From assembly GCF_000317555.1 (NCBI RefSeq), contig NC_019745.1, positions 4,154,001-4,218,000 on the forward strand: DNA of 64,000 nt, read 5' to 3'. Position 1 is the first letter of the stretch. Each line of letters opens with the position of its first letter. A model generated the notes under the pieces. The model searched no databases and was not told where the DNA came from. It saw only the letters and a list, made by a program, of their open reading frames with translations. Below, one piece after another: positions 1-11,279 of this stretch. Made by a program: the position numbers and the translations under genes. The stretch comes from Gloeocapsa sp. PCC 7428 (GTDB taxonomy: Bacteria; Cyanobacteriota; Cyanobacteriia; Cyanobacteriales; Chroococcidiopsidaceae).

Positions 1-513
1 CTCATCATTCTATTAGGGATCATTCCGCTCAGAGTTGCGATCGCGCACTACCAAGTACCTCAACCTCAAGCTATCCTCACCCTCGGTGGCGGTGCAGATC
101 GCGAAACATTCACCGCCCAATTTGCTCAACTGTATCCACAACTCGACATTTGGGTATCTTCTGGTATTCCCACTAAACAAGCGTGCAAAATCTTTCAACA
201 AGAAGGAATTTCCCCCGCACGCATCCACATCGATCGTCGCGCTGTCGATACCGTAACCAACTTCACCTCACTCGTTGACGAATTCCAACAACGCCACATA
301 CGACACGTTTATCTCATCACCTCCGACTTTCATATGTCCCGCGCCACAGCGATCGCTACGATTATTTTTGGAAGTCAAGGTATCATCTTCACTCCAGTCT
401 CAATTCCCTCCAACCATCCCCCTGAATCACAATTGCGCATTCTTCGCGACAGCACCCGTGCTGTGTTATGGCTTTTCACACGGCGTACTGGCGCTAGTTT
501 TCATTCACGCTAG
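1..513 (+). CDS. YdcF-like DUF218 protein (5' end cut off by window)
   Basis: The open frame enters at base 1 and stops with TAG at 511-513, leaving 170 residues with no start in the window. The visible part has a hydrophobic N-terminal stretch (LIILLGIIPL), then the DUF218 pattern: a beta strand followed by LGGGADR, a WVSSG strand, a D-x-V-TNF segment and an ITSDFHMSRA strand. DUF218/YdcF proteins are membrane-anchored and lie near cell-envelope genes; their reaction is poorly known. A second family member lies at 50485-51288. The adjacent exopolysaccharide genes fit an envelope role, but that is inference. Confidence 0.8.
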   Translation, partial: LIILLGIIPLRVAIAHYQVPQPQAILTLGGGADRETFTAQFAQLYPQLDIWVSSGIPTKQACKIFQQEGISPARIHIDRRAVDTVTNFTSLVDEFQQRHIRHVYLITSDFHMSRATAIATIIFGSQGIIFTPVSIPSNHPPESQLRILRDSTRAVLWLFTRRTGASFHSR

Positions 514-690
514 CGCAGCGAGGCTTTTTTAAAATAGAATTCTCATACTTGACAAATCAAGTTCACTTGCGCCAGACTCGAAGCCAATTCCAGCACCTAA
601 ATTCCCTCCGCGATCTTTATTTCATGAACCGCCACAAGTGGAGGGGGCAATGACTTCTTCAAGCTGTCTTTAAATTAGTTATCCATCAAT

Positions 691-1275
691 ATGCGTCTCG
701 ATCAATACACTCTCGGCAACTATACTCCTGGCGCTCCGCTATGGAAACAACTTCTGTGGTATTTTCTTGGAGAACCATTATTCCGCGCTCATTGGCTACC
801 AGTTTCAACATTCAAAGTACTCTTGCTACGCCTTTTTGGTGCCAAAATAGGTCAACAAGTCCGCATCAAACCAGGAGTACGAGTCAAGTTTCCTTGGCGA
901 TTGACTCTAGGTGATTATACTTGGATTGGTGAAAATGCCTGGCTTGATAATGTCGCTCCCATCACCATAGAGAACCATGTTTGTATATCACAAGATGTCT
1001 ATCTGTGTACAGGCAATCATGACTGGCGCGATCCTCATTTTAAACTGATCCCCGCTGCAATTTACATCGCCGAAGGTAGCTGGATTGCTGCTCGTGCTGT
1101 TGTCGGACCTGGAGTTACTATCGGTAAAGGCGCGGTATTAGCCCTCGGTAGTGTCACAGGGCGATCGCTCGAACCAATGACAATCTATGCGGGAAACCCT
1201 GCGCAACCAATTAAACAGCGAGTCATATCAGGTACTCTGGTCATTCATCCTCATGATTTACCGAAAATACATTGA
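691..1275 (+). CDS. wcaF: WcaF-like exopolysaccharide O-acetyltransferase
   Basis: This 194-residue protein belongs to the left-handed beta-helix (hexapeptide repeat) acetyltransferases and most resembles WcaF of colanic acid synthesis, which acetylates sugar units using acetyl-CoA. Hexapeptide turns run from about residue 55 to 165 (IGQQVRIKPGVRVKF, IGENAWLDNVAPITIENHVCIS, IAEGSWIAARAVVGPGVTIGKGAVLALGS). The expected active-site His lies in the CTGNHDW segment near residue 110. Length is normal for the family. It is followed by a WcaI-like glycosyltransferase and a Wzc-like kinase on the same strand, but gaps of 250-490 bp suggest separate transcripts. The sugar acceptor cannot be told from sequence. 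Confidence 0.85.
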   Translation: MRLDQYTLGNYTPGAPLWKQLLWYFLGEPLFRAHWLPVSTFKVLLLRLFGAKIGQQVRIKPGVRVKFPWRLTLGDYTWIGENAWLDNVAPITIENHVCISQDVYLCTGNHDWRDPHFKLIPAAIYIAEGSWIAARAVVGPGVTIGKGAVLALGSVTGRSLEPMTIYAGNPAQPIKQRVISGTLVIHPHDLPKIH

Positions 1276-1303
1276 ATGCCAAAATGCGATCGCATTTTGG
1301 CAT
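1276..1303 (+). terminator. 28-bp perfect palindrome, possible terminator
   Basis: The stretch starts one base after the wcaF stop codon and is a perfect 28-base palindrome centred on the HIP1 octamer GCGATCGC, with arms ATGCCAAAAT and ATTTTGGCAT. It would fold into a strong hairpin in the transcript. There is no long T-run after it, so a role as mRNA 3'-end stabiliser is as likely as intrinsic termination. Confidence 0.45.
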
Positions 1304-1762
1304 CAGTAAACGTCTTCGTAGATTGACTATCCTAATTTAATCAATTTTTATTACTCAATAAATTCAAATTTTTATTTATAAATAATACAGCTAAGCTCAC
1401 TCCTCATCAAGTATCCAAAAAACATTAAGTTTTAAAAAAACTTTGTTAATTACTAGCTATTAACGCTATTACGGTTATTTAGCTCTACTCAACGCTGAAT
1501 AAATTATGAGTACGTACAATTCACACCGTAGAAATACTTAACTACACTACCGTAGATTTACGTAAAGAGAATAAAGATATTTTAGGTTTTTGTAGAATTT
1601 TCCGTAAAGTTTCCGATGGAACAAACGTAAATAGAGGGTTAAATTGCTTGTGAACTGCAATCTTTATCAAGCAATTGTAAATTAAATAACAAGCAGTTTG
1701 GAGAAAAACTGCTGTGCATTGTGAGATTGCTTTTTTAGTTGCTCATCAGATTGGTATAACCA
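1304..1762. other. AT-rich intergenic region
   Basis: About 460 bases between the acetyltransferase and glycosyltransferase genes. The sequence is strongly AT-rich, with several T- and A-runs and no credible reading frame. It presumably carries the promoter of the glycosyltransferase gene, but I see no convincing -35/-10 pair. Confidence 0.4.
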
Positions 1763-3106
1763 ATGTTAGAACAATATGCACCAGGCTTGAATCTAGAAAA
1801 TTTTAAAATACTACAGCCTAGTAATGAAAAAACATCCGAACTGCAACCAACGTTTAACTTATCTATTTTTACGCAGTTCTATCCTCCTGATTATGCAGCA
1901 ACAGGGCAACTTATTGAAGAGTTAGCAACTCAATTAGGTCGCCTCGGTATTCATGTACAAGTTTTTACAGGGCAGCCAGGGTATGCTTTTCGTAAAGATT
2001 CTGCCCCAGCCAAAGAAAGATTAAATCGAGTTTCAGTCCAGCGATCGCGCACATCTCGCCTTTGCCCTGCAAGAATTCGCGGCAAAGCAATTAATGGATT
2101 ATTGTTTTTTCTACGCTGCGTACTTCATGTATTTAAAAATTCAGGTAAGAAAGATATTTTACTATTAACCAGCGCACCACCTTTCTTACCAATTGTTGGC
2201 TATATTGCTAAGCTATTTTTTGGCACTCCCTACATCTGTTTACTGTATGATTTGTATCCTGATGTAGCAGTAGAACTTAATCTAGTCTCCTCTAAAAATT
2301 GGCTAGTTAAAGCTTGGGATTGGATCAATAAACAAGTTTGGAAAAAGGCAGATGGCTTAATTGTACTGAGTTCTACAATGAAGGAACGAGTACAAACAAA
2401 ATGTCCCGAAGTAAGTGACAAAATTTCAATTATTCACAACTGGGCTAACCCTAATTGGATAGTTCCCATAGCAAAACAGAAAAATTGGTTTGCACTCAAG
2501 TACGATTTAGTCAAGAAATTCACAGTTTTGTACTCAGGTAATATGGGACGCTGCCATGAAATGGATACTATATTAGAAGCAGCTTTCCAACTACAAAATG
2601 AGCCAATTCAATTTGTTTTTATTGGCGGTGGCGCTAAGCGACAAATTTGCATTGAACAAGTGAAAAAGTTAGGTTTAACGAATTGCCAATTTTTACCTTA
2701 TCAAGACAAACAAGATCTTCCTTATTCTCTAACAGCGTGCGATTTATCATTAGTGAGTATTAGCTCAGGAATGGAAGGAATTGTTGCTCCTAGCAAGTTA
2801 TATGGTATTTTAGCTGCTGGACGTCCCGTTGCTGCAATTTGCGAATCTAACTCTTATTTGCGATCGCTACTATCCGAAGCAAATTGTGGTGCAGCTTTTA
2901 GTAACGGTGATGCAGACGGTTTGGTAATGTTTATCCGGCGTCTCGCAAACGAGCGCTACTTAGCAGAACAAATGGGTGATGCAGGTAGGCGCTATCTTCA
3001 ATCCAATTTTACACCAGAGATTATTGCTAAACAGTACTCAAAAGTCTTGAGTACAGCAGTTGAACTCCAAAAAAGTAAAGCAGAAGCTAAAAGCAAATTA
3101 TGTTAG
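1763..3106 (+). CDS. WcaI-like glycosyltransferase family 4
   Basis: A 447-residue GT-B glycosyltransferase of the GT4 family, closest in pattern to the WcaI/colanic acid type that moves a sugar from a nucleotide donor onto a lipid-linked polysaccharide intermediate at the cytoplasmic membrane. The N-terminal half has the acceptor-domain motif FYPPDYAATGQLIEELA (about residues 40-56). The C-terminal half has the GT4 donor site: YSGNMGRCHEMDTILEAA (about 255-273), then SGMEGIVAPSKLYGILAAGRPV (about 335-355), with the E-x7-E type contact region. The first 30 residues are poorly conserved in character, so the true start may be later than 1763. It lies between WcaF-like and Wzc-like genes, supporting an exopolysaccharide role. 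Confidence 0.85.
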   Translation: MLEQYAPGLNLENFKILQPSNEKTSELQPTFNLSIFTQFYPPDYAATGQLIEELATQLGRLGIHVQVFTGQPGYAFRKDSAPAKERLNRVSVQRSRTSRLCPARIRGKAINGLLFFLRCVLHVFKNSGKKDILLLTSAPPFLPIVGYIAKLFFGTPYICLLYDLYPDVAVELNLVSSKNWLVKAWDWINKQVWKKADGLIVLSSTMKERVQTKCPEVSDKISIIHNWANPNWIVPIAKQKNWFALKYDLVKKFTVLYSGNMGRCHEMDTILEAAFQLQNEPIQFVFIGGGAKRQICIEQVKKLGLTNCQFLPYQDKQDLPYSLTACDLSLVSISSGMEGIVAPSKLYGILAAGRPVAAICESNSYLRSLLSEANCGAAFSNGDADGLVMFIRRLANERYLAEQMGDAGRRYLQSNFTPEIIAKQYSKVLSTAVELQKSKAEAKSKLC

Positions 3107-3360
3107 TTAGAATAACAAATTTGCAGTTGGATATGAATTGTTAATAATTGGTTGTCATGTTTTAGTAAATATGTGAGCATTAAACCTTTTTTCTAGTTGG
3201 CAAATAGGCAAATAAAAGCAATCACTAATTCCCAACAAGATTTTTCAAATTTAATATTTACTCATTGGCAGCTTCTATGCAGATTTTCACCTATTTACTT
3301 AACTAAATATTACTTATTAGCAATTCTCATATCAAAAGTCAGCGAGAGGAATCATATATT

Positions 3361-5613
3361 ATGGAAGAGCAGATAAAAAATCAACTACTTTTTGAAAGAA
3401 ATGGCAATGGGAAACATCCCCAACCCTTGCTACCTATTATTAATACTCCTTTGCCAATTCCTGATCCAACAGATGAGTGGGATCTCCGTCAGCTTCTAGC
3501 ATTAATTCGTCGCCGCGCACTCGTTTTAGGTAGTGTGGCGATCGCACTATCAGCAAGCGTTGGTTTCTGGACTTTCACACGCCAACCCAAGTACGAAGGC
3601 GGATTTCAACTTCTCGTCGAACCCGTAACAGCCGAAAGTCAACTTGAAGGATTAACACAAATTCCTGGCGTTAGTACCCAAATGCAAAAAGAAGGCTTGG
3701 ATTACGATACGCAAATTCAAGTCTTACGCAGCCCTGAACTAATGGCTCCAATTATCAAAGAAATTGCCACACGCTATCCTGATGTTAACTACACTTCTTT
3801 GCTTGCCGATTTAAGTATTAATCGCTTTCAAGAAACTAAAATTCTAGACATTCGTTATCAAGATTCTGATCCACAAAAAATTCAGTATATCTTGCAGCAA
3901 CTTACTGCCGGATTTCTTAAATATAGCTTGCAAGAACGGCAAACAAATTTGCGCCAAGGAATACAGTTTGTCGATGAGCAAATGCCACAGTTACAAGAGC
4001 GAGTTAATACGTTACAAAAACAACTACAACAATTTCGTCAAGAATATAATTTTATCGATCCAGAAGTCAAAGCCGAACAATTATCTCAGCAAGTGAGTAC
4101 GATTAAACTACAGCGGCTTGAAACACAAAAAACCTTAGCAGAAACTCGTGCTTTGTATGCAGCATTACAAGGCAAAGCAGGTGCTCAACTTGCCGAAACT
4201 GTTATTCTAAATCCTAACTTACAAGACCAATCTGAAGCATCGCAAGCTTTAAATGCATCTTCTGTATATCAAAACCTCGTGACGCAATTGCGTGAGATAG
4301 ATAGCCAAATTGCCGCTGAATCTACTCGCTTTCAAGAAGATAGTCCCATTTTACTTACCCTACGCCAAAAGCGTGAAAATTTATTACCAGTACTGCGCCA
4401 AGAAGCTCAACGAGTTTTAAGCAACACATTAGTTGAGGTATCTAATCAAATTTCCGGTTTAGAAGTTCGTGCAGCCAAAATTGCCCAAGCTGAAGATAAT
4501 CTTAATCAACAAATTCAACAATTACCTACTTTGGCGCGGCAATATACAGACTTACAACGCGAATTAAAAGTCGCCACCGAAAGTTTGAACCGCTTTTTAG
4601 AAAAACGCGAATCACTGCAAATTGAAACAGCGCAAAAGGAGATTCCTTGGCAAACGATCGCAGCACCTCAACTGACTCAAGAAGAACCAATCTCACCTAA
4701 TATCAAACGCAATCTCATTTTAGGTACTATCGCCGGTCTTTTAGCGGGAATGGGGGCGGCGTTGTTAGCAGAAAGACTAGATAATGTCTTTCATTCTCCT
4801 GACGATCTCAAAGAAATTACAAAACTGCCACTTCTTGGCACAATTCCTTTCCGTAAATCTATACCACCAGCAACACCAGCAGCTGAGATTGAAGTTGTCA
4901 AAAAATCAGAAGGTATTCAACTGCTACTTGATAGTTTCAGCAACACTCAAGGTGAGAGCTATTTCCCCTTCTTAGAAGCGTTTCGCTCGTTACACACAAA
5001 TATCAACTTCTTAGGTTCTGATACTCCAATTCATTCGCTCGTTATTAGTTCCGCATCGCACGCCGATGGAAAATCGACTATCGCTGCGCATCTCGCACAA
5101 GCGGCGGCTGCTATGGGACAGCGCGTTTTACTCGTTGACGCTGATTTGCGGCTACCGCAGGTACATAACAAACTCAATTTACCCAATGAAGCAGGATTAA
5201 GTAATGTCATTACAACCAGCTTGCCTGTAGATGATGCCATTCAGCGATCGCCACTGTGGGAAAATCTCTATGTCCTTACTTCGGGTCCCATTCCTCCCGA
5301 TCCTGTCAAGCTGCTTTCTTCTAAAAAGATGCAGCAAATTATGGCACAACTGCGACAAAGCTTTGACCTAGTTATCTACGATACGCCGCCTATGTTAGGA
5401 CTTGCGGATAGTAGCCTACTTGCTCCCTACACCGCAGGCATTGTCTTAGTCGTCCGCATGGGTAAAACGGATCGTTCGCTCCTTGCTCAAGCTCTAGACC
5501 GCTTAAAAATGTCGCCTGCAACCATCCTGGGTACAGTATGCAATGGTGTGAAAAACTACGATTTCGCACCATACAATTACTACTACTACAAGCCTCAAGT
5601 GCAAAATACATAA
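3361..5613 (+). CDS. Wzc-like tyrosine autokinase / polysaccharide chain-length regulator
   Basis: A 750-residue fusion of a Wzz chain-length domain and a bacterial tyrosine kinase (BY-kinase). Such proteins sit in the inner membrane and control length and export of capsular or released polysaccharide. Order of parts: Wzz domain with first membrane segment (VLGSVAIALSASVGFWTF, about residues 55-72); long coiled-coil periplasmic region (about 190-440); second membrane helix (LILGTIAGLLAGMGAALLA, about 453-471); cytoplasmic kinase with Walker A' ASHADGKSTIA (about 565-575), VLLVDADLR Walker motif and YDTPP. The C-terminus carries a tyrosine cluster (YDFAPYNYYYYKP), the usual autophosphorylation tail. 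ATG and length are typical of cyanobacterial homologues. Confidence 0.9.
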   Translation: MEEQIKNQLLFERNGNGKHPQPLLPIINTPLPIPDPTDEWDLRQLLALIRRRALVLGSVAIALSASVGFWTFTRQPKYEGGFQLLVEPVTAESQLEGLTQIPGVSTQMQKEGLDYDTQIQVLRSPELMAPIIKEIATRYPDVNYTSLLADLSINRFQETKILDIRYQDSDPQKIQYILQQLTAGFLKYSLQERQTNLRQGIQFVDEQMPQLQERVNTLQKQLQQFRQEYNFIDPEVKAEQLSQQVSTIKLQRLETQKTLAETRALYAALQGKAGAQLAETVILNPNLQDQSEASQALNASSVYQNLVTQLREIDSQIAAESTRFQEDSPILLTLRQKRENLLPVLRQEAQRVLSNTLVEVSNQISGLEVRAAKIAQAEDNLNQQIQQLPTLARQYTDLQRELKVATESLNRFLEKRESLQIETAQKEIPWQTIAAPQLTQEEPISPNIKRNLILGTIAGLLAGMGAALLAERLDNVFHSPDDLKEITKLPLLGTIPFRKSIPPATPAAEIEVVKKSEGIQLLLDSFSNTQGESYFPFLEAFRSLHTNINFLGSDTPIHSLVISSASHADGKSTIAAHLAQAAAAMGQRVLLVDADLRLPQVHNKLNLPNEAGLSNVITTSLPVDDAIQRSPLWENLYVLTSGPIPPDPVKLLSSKKMQQIMAQLRQSFDLVIYDTPPMLGLADSSLLAPYTAGIVLVVRMGKTDRSLLAQALDRLKMSPATILGTVCNGVKNYDFAPYNYYYYKPQVQNT

Positions 5614-5699
5614 GAGGGGCAAGGAGCGAGTGATGAGTTTTGAGTTTTGACTTGAGGAACTTCTTAACTCCTCTGCTCCTCTGCTCCTCTGCTCTAGCT
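5614..5699. repeat. Short intergenic low-complexity repeats
   Basis: Between the convergent wzc-like and glutamate synthase genes lie two simple repeats: GAGTTTTGAGTTTTGA (about 5635-5650) and three copies of CTCCTCTG (about 5669-5695). Similar GTTTTGAG-type runs recur at 53090-53111 (other orientation), and CTCCTCTGC-type runs near 40090-40120. Such short tandem repeats are common between cyanobacterial genes. Confidence 0.6.
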
Positions 5700-8600
5700 C
5701 TACTGCACAGAACTCAACTCTTTCTGTACAGCAGCCTCTGGACTCTCTGCTTCCGATGGTGGTACAACTTGCCAAAACTGCGGTAAGTACTCTGACCAGT
5801 TTTCCAGAATTCGTTTCGCCTTCGGTGAATTTGTGCGTTCTACGTGGGCTGAGATCAACTCTTTCAATTGTTTTTCACCTGCTGGGCTACTCACCCGTTG
5901 CAGTTTGACAATTTCAGGGTTGACTAATGCGGGGAAGTTACCCTCTTCATCGAGGAAGTATGCTAAACCTCCAGTCATCCCAGCGCCCACGTTTCTACCA
6001 ACCTTACCTAAAACAACGATCGCACCACCCGTCATATATTCGCAGCAGTGATCGCCTGCCCCCTCAATCACGGCGGTTCCTTTAGAGTTACGTACCGCAA
6101 AGCGCTCGCCAGCAATACCGTTCGCAAACAGCGTACCGCCTGTAGCACCGTACAAACAGGTATTACCCACAATCACGTTGTCCTCAGGAGCATACGTTGC
6201 GGCTGCTGGCGGCTTGATAATAATCTCTCCACCGTGCATTCCTTTGCCGACGTAATCGTTTGCTTCGCCTTCGAGCGTTAAGATTATGCCAGGCAAGTTA
6301 AACGCACCAAAGCTTTGTCCGACACTACCTTTGAAGTTGAGATTGATTTGTCCTTCAAAGCCAGTATTACCGTATTGAGCCGCGATCGCTCCCGCCAGTC
6401 TCGCGCCTACTGTTCGATCTGTATTGACAATGACTAAATCTTTAGTAACACTAGATTGATTGCGAATCGCGGCTTGAATATCTGCATCAGCAAGTAATTC
6501 GTCGTCGATCACAGGACCATTACTGTGAACCGTTTCATGATTTAGCCATGCGCGATCTTCTCGCGTGTCTGGTAACTGCGTAATACAGTCGAGATTGAGC
6601 GTTTGTGTTTTTGTCAGTCTTACACCTTCGCGCACTTTGAGTAAATCAGCACGTCCGACAATTTCAGTCAGTGAGCGATAACCGAGTTTTGCTAAGAGTC
6701 CGCGTACTTCTTCCGCAATAAAATAGAAGAAGTTGACGACGTGTTCTGCCATACCAGGGAAGCGCTGTCGCAGTTCTTCTTTTTGGCTAGCAACTCCAAC
6801 GGGGCAGTTATTTGTGTGACAAATGCGCGCCATGATGCAACCTTCGGCAATCATCGCAATTGACCCGAAGCCGAACTCTTCCGCACCCATCAACGCACCC
6901 ATAAGAACATCCCAGCCGCTCTTGAAGCCACCATCGACACGTAGAATCACGCGATCGCGTAATTTATTATCCATCAACACGCGATGTACTTCGGTGAGTC
7001 CAAGTTCCCAAGGTCCACCCGCGTGCTTAATTGAAGATAGTGGCGATGCACCTGTTCCGCCATCGTGTCCCGAAATTTGAATAATATCTGCATTTGCCTT
7101 AGCAACACCCGCAGCAACAGTACCGATACCCACCTCAGCAACTAACTTGACTGATACTTGGGCTTGAGGGTTAATTTGATGCAAGTCAAAAATTAACTGT
7201 GCCAAGTCTTCGATCGAGTAAATATCATGATGAGGCGGTGGCGAAATGAGCGTCACCCCAGGCTTAGAACGCCGCAGCATGGCAATATAAGGGCTAACTT
7301 TCTTCCCTGGTAGTTGCCCACCTTCACCTGGTTTAGCACCCTGCGCAATCTTAATTTCAATTTGCTTGGCGTTCATCAAGTACTCAGGTGTCACGCCAAA
7401 GCGTCCTGAAGCGACTTGCTTAATTGCTGACGATGCGGTATCGCCATTTTTCAAGCCTTTCAAATGCGGTAGCAACGGCGAATGTCCTTGCGCATCGACA
7501 TCATCGAGGACGTGATAGCGAATCGGATCTTCTCCACCTTCTCCTGAATTTGATTTACCACCAATGCGGTTCATTGCGATCGCCAGCGTTTCATGCGCTT
7601 CGCGCGATAGTGCCCCTAAGGACATTCCACCAGTACAAAAACGCTTGACAATTTCGGTAATCGATTCGACTTCCTCTTTAGCAATAGGCGCGCGGTCTGA
7701 ATTAAAGTCGAGTAAATCGCGCAGCGCGGTGACTGGGCGGTGTTCTAGTAATTGGCGATAAACTTCGTAGTGGTCGTAATTTTTTTGATCCGCGATCGCT
7801 TTATGCAGCGCTTTTGCCAGTTCTGGGCTATTCATGTGATACTCACCGCCAGGGCGATACTGAACAAACCCAAAGTTTTCTAATTTCTTGACGGTTAATT
7901 CGGGGAAAGCCCGCTGATGGAACGACAAAACTTCCTGTGCTAGTTCGCAAATACTCAAACCGCCCAAGCGCGAAGTTGTTCCACGGAACCCAAGTTGTAA
8001 CAAGTCTTGCGCAATGCCGATCGCTTCAAAAATTTGCGCTCCTTGGTAGCTTGTCAGTAAGGAAATTCCCATCTTCGAGAGAATCTTGAGAATTCCCGCT
8101 TCTACCGCTTTGCGATAGTTATTCAGCGCTTGATCGAGCGTAATCGCGGCAATTTTTCCGCGTTCCATAAACTGCTGTGTTTTCGGGTCAGACCACCAAC
8201 TTTGCACCGTTTCTAAGGCAAGATACGGACACACAGCGCTAGCACCATAACCAATCAAACACGCAAAATGATGCGTACTCCAGCACTGCGCGGTATCAAC
8301 CACCAACGAGGCTTTCATCCGCAGCCCTTCTCGAATCAGGTGATGGTGAACAGCACCAACGGCGAGTAACGGCGGAATATAGCTTGATTCTTCTGAAAGT
8401 TTGTGCGTGCGATCGCTTAAAATCAGAATTGTGTTGCCGTCTTTTACTGCTGCTGCTGCCTGTTCGCACAACTTCCTCACCGCGATTGCTAAGCCTTGAG
8501 GACCTGTTGCAATTTCAAACAGCGTAGACAACGTAGCACACGCAAAGCCTGATTCTTTAATTGCAGCTAAATTTCCCGCCTGCAACACTGGAGAATCCAG

Positions 8601-10421
8601 CTTCAAACGTTTTGCGTATTCTGGTTTTGCCTCTAGCAAGTTTCCGCGTTCGCCGAGTTCCATCTTCAACGACATCACCAAGCTTTCGCGCAGAGGATCG
8701 ATCGGTGGATTTGTCACCTGGGCGAACCGTTGCTTGAAATAGTCGTACAGCAAGTGCGGGCGTTCGGATAGTACCGCTAAGGGAATATCATCTCCCATAC
8801 AAAACGTCGGTTCTTTTCCTTCGCTTGCCATCGGTTGAATTACCATTTCCACGTCTTCGGTGGTGTAACCAAAGGCAATTTGATTCCGCAGTAACGCCGT
8901 TTTCGGATTAAGTGTTTGTGGTAAAGGAGTCGAGGAGAGATTTTGCGTTGTATCTTCCTCGCCGCCACTTGCTGCTTGTGTCTCCAGCTTTAACGTATCG
9001 GTATTACCAAGTTCAACGCGGTATTCTTTAAGCCACTTTCCGTAAGGCTGTGCTTGCGCAATCCGCTGCTTGATCTCCCAATTTTTCAAAACTTCATGAC
9101 TTTCCAAATCGACAGCGATCATTTGCCCTGGTCCGAGTCTGCCTTTTTCGATAATCTCAGCTTCGGGTAAGTCCACAACCCCTGCTTCGGAAGCAACAAC
9201 AATGTAGCCATCTCTGGTAATACTGTAGCGTGCTGGTCGCAAGCCATTGCGATCGAGCGTTGCACCGACTTTCTTTCCATCGCTAAATACAAGGAGCGCC
9301 GGTCCATCCCAGGGTTCTTGAATACCGCTGTAGTATTCATAAAAATCAATAATTTCTGGGTAGTTGTCCAAATCAGGCTGATTTAAGTATGCCTCTGGCA
9401 CCATAATCATTAATGCCTCTAGCGGACTCCGACCCGATCGCACTAATAATTCCAGGACATTATCTAACGTTGCCGAGTCGCTATTATCAACATAAACAAT
9501 CGGCTTGAGTACCTCAAAGTGGTCTTCCCAAACTGGATGCGTCAAGTCGGCTTCGCGTGCCATCATCCAGTTAATGTTGCCGAGTAATGTGTTAATCTCC
9601 CCATTGTGTCCTAATAGCCGCATCGGTTGCGCCAACGGCCATTTTGGCATCGTGTTTGTACTGAAACGACGATGGTAAACGGCAAAAGCACTTTGATAGG
9701 CTGAATTTTTTAAATCAGTATAAAATTCGCCTAGTACCGCCGATCGCACCATGCCTTTATAAACAATCGTGCGACTCGAAAACGAGCAAACATAAAAGTT
9801 TTCAGCGTCTTTAATCTCACCCGTTTCTGCTAGCGCTTTACCAATCTTTTTCCGCGTGATATACAGTTGACGTTCAAGCGCATCACCTGTTTTGTCGGCG
9901 CTAGCAACGATGACTTGTTCAATTTGCGGTTGATTTTCTCTTGCTTGAATTCCTAATAACTGAGGTTTGACAGGGACAACGCGCCAACCTAATACTGTCA
10001 GGTTCTCTTGCGCTAATACGCGTTCGATTGTCTGACGAACAAGATTTGCGATCGCCTCTTCTTGAGGTAAAAAGAGCATCCCCACTGCACAATTTTCGGA
10101 TGGCGGTAGCTGTTTTCCTTGCTGTTGTAACCACTGACTCAGCAACGCCCAAGGAATCGCAGTCATTAACCCTGCACCATCTCCCGAATCTTGGTCAGCA
10201 CTACAGCCGCCTCGGTGTTCTAAACACGCAAGTGCTGTTAATGCTTTTGTCACAATTTCATGACTTGCTTGATTTTCACAGTGCGCAATAAACCCCACGC
10301 CGCAGGCGTCTCTTTCTTCTACCAACCAGCGCGGTCCCGCATAAGTACTATCTGAAGAACGATCTACGTTTTGATTCGTCGTCATGTTCAGTGGATTTTG
10401 ATTCATCTGCTGGTTATTCAT
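5700..10421 (-). CDS. gltB: Glutamate synthase large subunit, probably ferredoxin-dependent
   Basis: A 1573-residue glutamate synthase (GOGAT), which makes two glutamates from glutamine and 2-oxoglutarate and closes the ammonium-assimilation cycle. The N-terminal class-II glutaminase begins at the catalytic Cys40 in RDACGVGF; the first 39 residues would be a cleaved propeptide. The FMN-binding synthase barrel includes [20 protein letters not shown] and [13 protein letters not shown]. The [3Fe-4S] ligands are in [15 protein letters not shown] (C-x5-C-x4-C). The C-terminal GXGXG beta-helix domain follows. No small NADPH-binding subunit gene is nearby, so electrons probably come from ferredoxin (glsF type), an inference. 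In-frame Met codons at residues 6 and 13 are alternative starts. I find no clear GTA-N8-TAC NtcA site upstream. Confidence 0.93.
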   Translation of the reverse strand: MNNQQMNQNPLNMTTNQNVDRSSDSTYAGPRWLVEERDACGVGFIAHCENQASHEIVTKALTALACLEHRGGCSADQDSGDGAGLMTAIPWALLSQWLQQQGKQLPPSENCAVGMLFLPQEEAIANLVRQTIERVLAQENLTVLGWRVVPVKPQLLGIQARENQPQIEQVIVASADKTGDALERQLYITRKKIGKALAETGEIKDAENFYVCSFSSRTIVYKGMVRSAVLGEFYTDLKNSAYQSAFAVYHRRFSTNTMPKWPLAQPMRLLGHNGEINTLLGNINWMMAREADLTHPVWEDHFEVLKPIVYVDNSDSATLDNVLELLVRSGRSPLEALMIMVPEAYLNQPDLDNYPEIIDFYEYYSGIQEPWDGPALLVFSDGKKVGATLDRNGLRPARYSITRDGYIVVASEAGVVDLPEAEIIEKGRLGPGQMIAVDLESHEVLKNWEIKQRIAQAQPYGKWLKEYRVELGNTDTLKLETQAASGGEEDTTQNLSSTPLPQTLNPKTALLRNQIAFGYTTEDVEMVIQPMASEGKEPTFCMGDDIPLAVLSERPHLLYDYFKQRFAQVTNPPIDPLRESLVMSLKMELGERGNLLEAKPEYAKRLKLDSPVLQAGNLAAIKESGFACATLSTLFEIATGPQGLAIAVRKLCEQAAAAVKDGNTILILSDRTHKLSEESSYIPPLLAVGAVHHHLIREGLRMKASLVVDTAQCWSTHHFACLIGYGASAVCPYLALETVQSWWSDPKTQQFMERGKIAAITLDQALNNYRKAVEAGILKILSKMGISLLTSYQGAQIFEAIGIAQDLLQLGFRGTTSRLGGLSICELAQEVLSFHQRAFPELTVKKLENFGFVQYRPGGEYHMNSPELAKALHKAIADQKNYDHYEVYRQLLEHRPVTALRDLLDFNSDRAPIAKEEVESITEIVKRFCTGGMSLGALSREAHETLAIAMNRIGGKSNSGEGGEDPIRYHVLDDVDAQGHSPLLPHLKGLKNGDTASSAIKQVASGRFGVTPEYLMNAKQIEIKIAQGAKPGEGGQLPGKKVSPYIAMLRRSKPGVTLISPPPHHDIYSIEDLAQLIFDLHQINPQAQVSVKLVAEVGIGTVAAGVAKANADIIQISGHDGGTGASPLSSIKHAGGPWELGLTEVHRVLMDNKLRDRVILRVDGGFKSGWDVLMGALMGAEEFGFGSIAMIAEGCIMARICHTNNCPVGVASQKEELRQRFPGMAEHVVNFFYFIAEEVRGLLAKLGYRSLTEIVGRADLLKVREGVRLTKTQTLNLDCITQLPDTREDRAWLNHETVHSNGPVIDDELLADADIQAAIRNQSSVTKDLVIVNTDRTVGARLAGAIAAQYGNTGFEGQINLNFKGSVGQSFGAFNLPGIILTLEGEANDYVGKGMHGGEIIIKPPAAATYAPEDNVIVGNTCLYGATGGTLFANGIAGERFAVRNSKGTAVIEGAGDHCCEYMTGGAIVVLGKVGRNVGAGMTGGLAYFLDEEGNFPALVNPEIVKLQRVSSPAGEKQLKELISAHVERTNSPKAKRILENWSEYLPQFWQVVPPSEAESPEAAVQKELSSVQ

Positions 10422-11279
10422 AGATTAGTTAGGATTCTGCAAAGGGGATTTACTTAGAGTTGACTGCGATTCATTCTGCGGTTTATAACTACAGAATTAA
10501 GGCTGACGATCAAGACAAGTCGCGTTAATAAAAATTATTTAAAATTACCTGACTCACGCTCAATACTTTTTGTTGGCGTTTTAAAATTAAACCTTTTCTT
10601 ATCAGTGCTGGCAATCTCATTTACAACCGATTTCGTAATACGTTCTTAATTTCGGAACTCTAGTGTTTGGGTGAGTGTCTTAAACTTATGATTTTGTCAC
10701 GACTCAGCAATTCCTGCGAAAGGAATGCTAGCCAAAAACTTAATTTTCTTTATGCGTAATCTATTGACAAATCATAAAAGATGTGCGGTATTCCCCGATC
10801 TTTATCATAAAGTAACAGAGTAAGGTTATGATCAAATGCTCAGATTTGACAATTCCTCAGTGCAATAAAAGTTTACTGCTACTGCGGAGGAGCTACTCAA
10901 GCATTTATCTATTATGTTGCTGACACGACGCCCAATTTTAAAGTCAAGCTCCATAGTACATTCAAGCACTAAGCAAAACCTAGATACTACCAGTTTGGTG
11001 CCTACTGAGCGATCGAGCTACTTCTATACATTATGACGTTAAGCCTCGAAATAGAAGTCAGTAATTTTTAATATTTAGGAGTTAGGAGTGAACAGCGAGG
11101 AAACTAAACGAACTCAGCAGCCCTTGCGCACCAATCAGGCAAATGTCAGTTCAAACGCAAAGCATAAACATAGCTCTGATCAAAACTACTTTAATATCCA
11201 CATTAGATTGACTCCTCTGCGATCGCACTCCTTGCAAGGGTGGACTATACCTATTAGTATCCTATCTCGCGCCTTTTTG
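10422..11279. other. Divergent intergenic region between gltB and the glycosidase gene
   Basis: A long AT-rich region that must hold the promoters of both divergent genes. TTGACA hexamers occur near 10764 and 10847, but neither has a good -10 at standard spacing. A GTG at 11088 opens a frame into the downstream glycosidase; its 64-residue leader does not look like protein and the AGGAGTTAGGAG before it is a common intergenic repeat, so I treat 11088-11279 as probably untranslated. Confidence 0.4.

Noticed and set aside
505-535. GCTAGCGCAGCGAGGC followed by T-run after the YdcF end, as terminator
   Set aside because: No good stem can be drawn; the T-run alone is not enough.
10921-11036. Short plus-strand frame starting MLLTRRPILK before the glycosidase gene
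   Set aside because: Low-information sequence with no match to any known small protein and no clear ribosome site.
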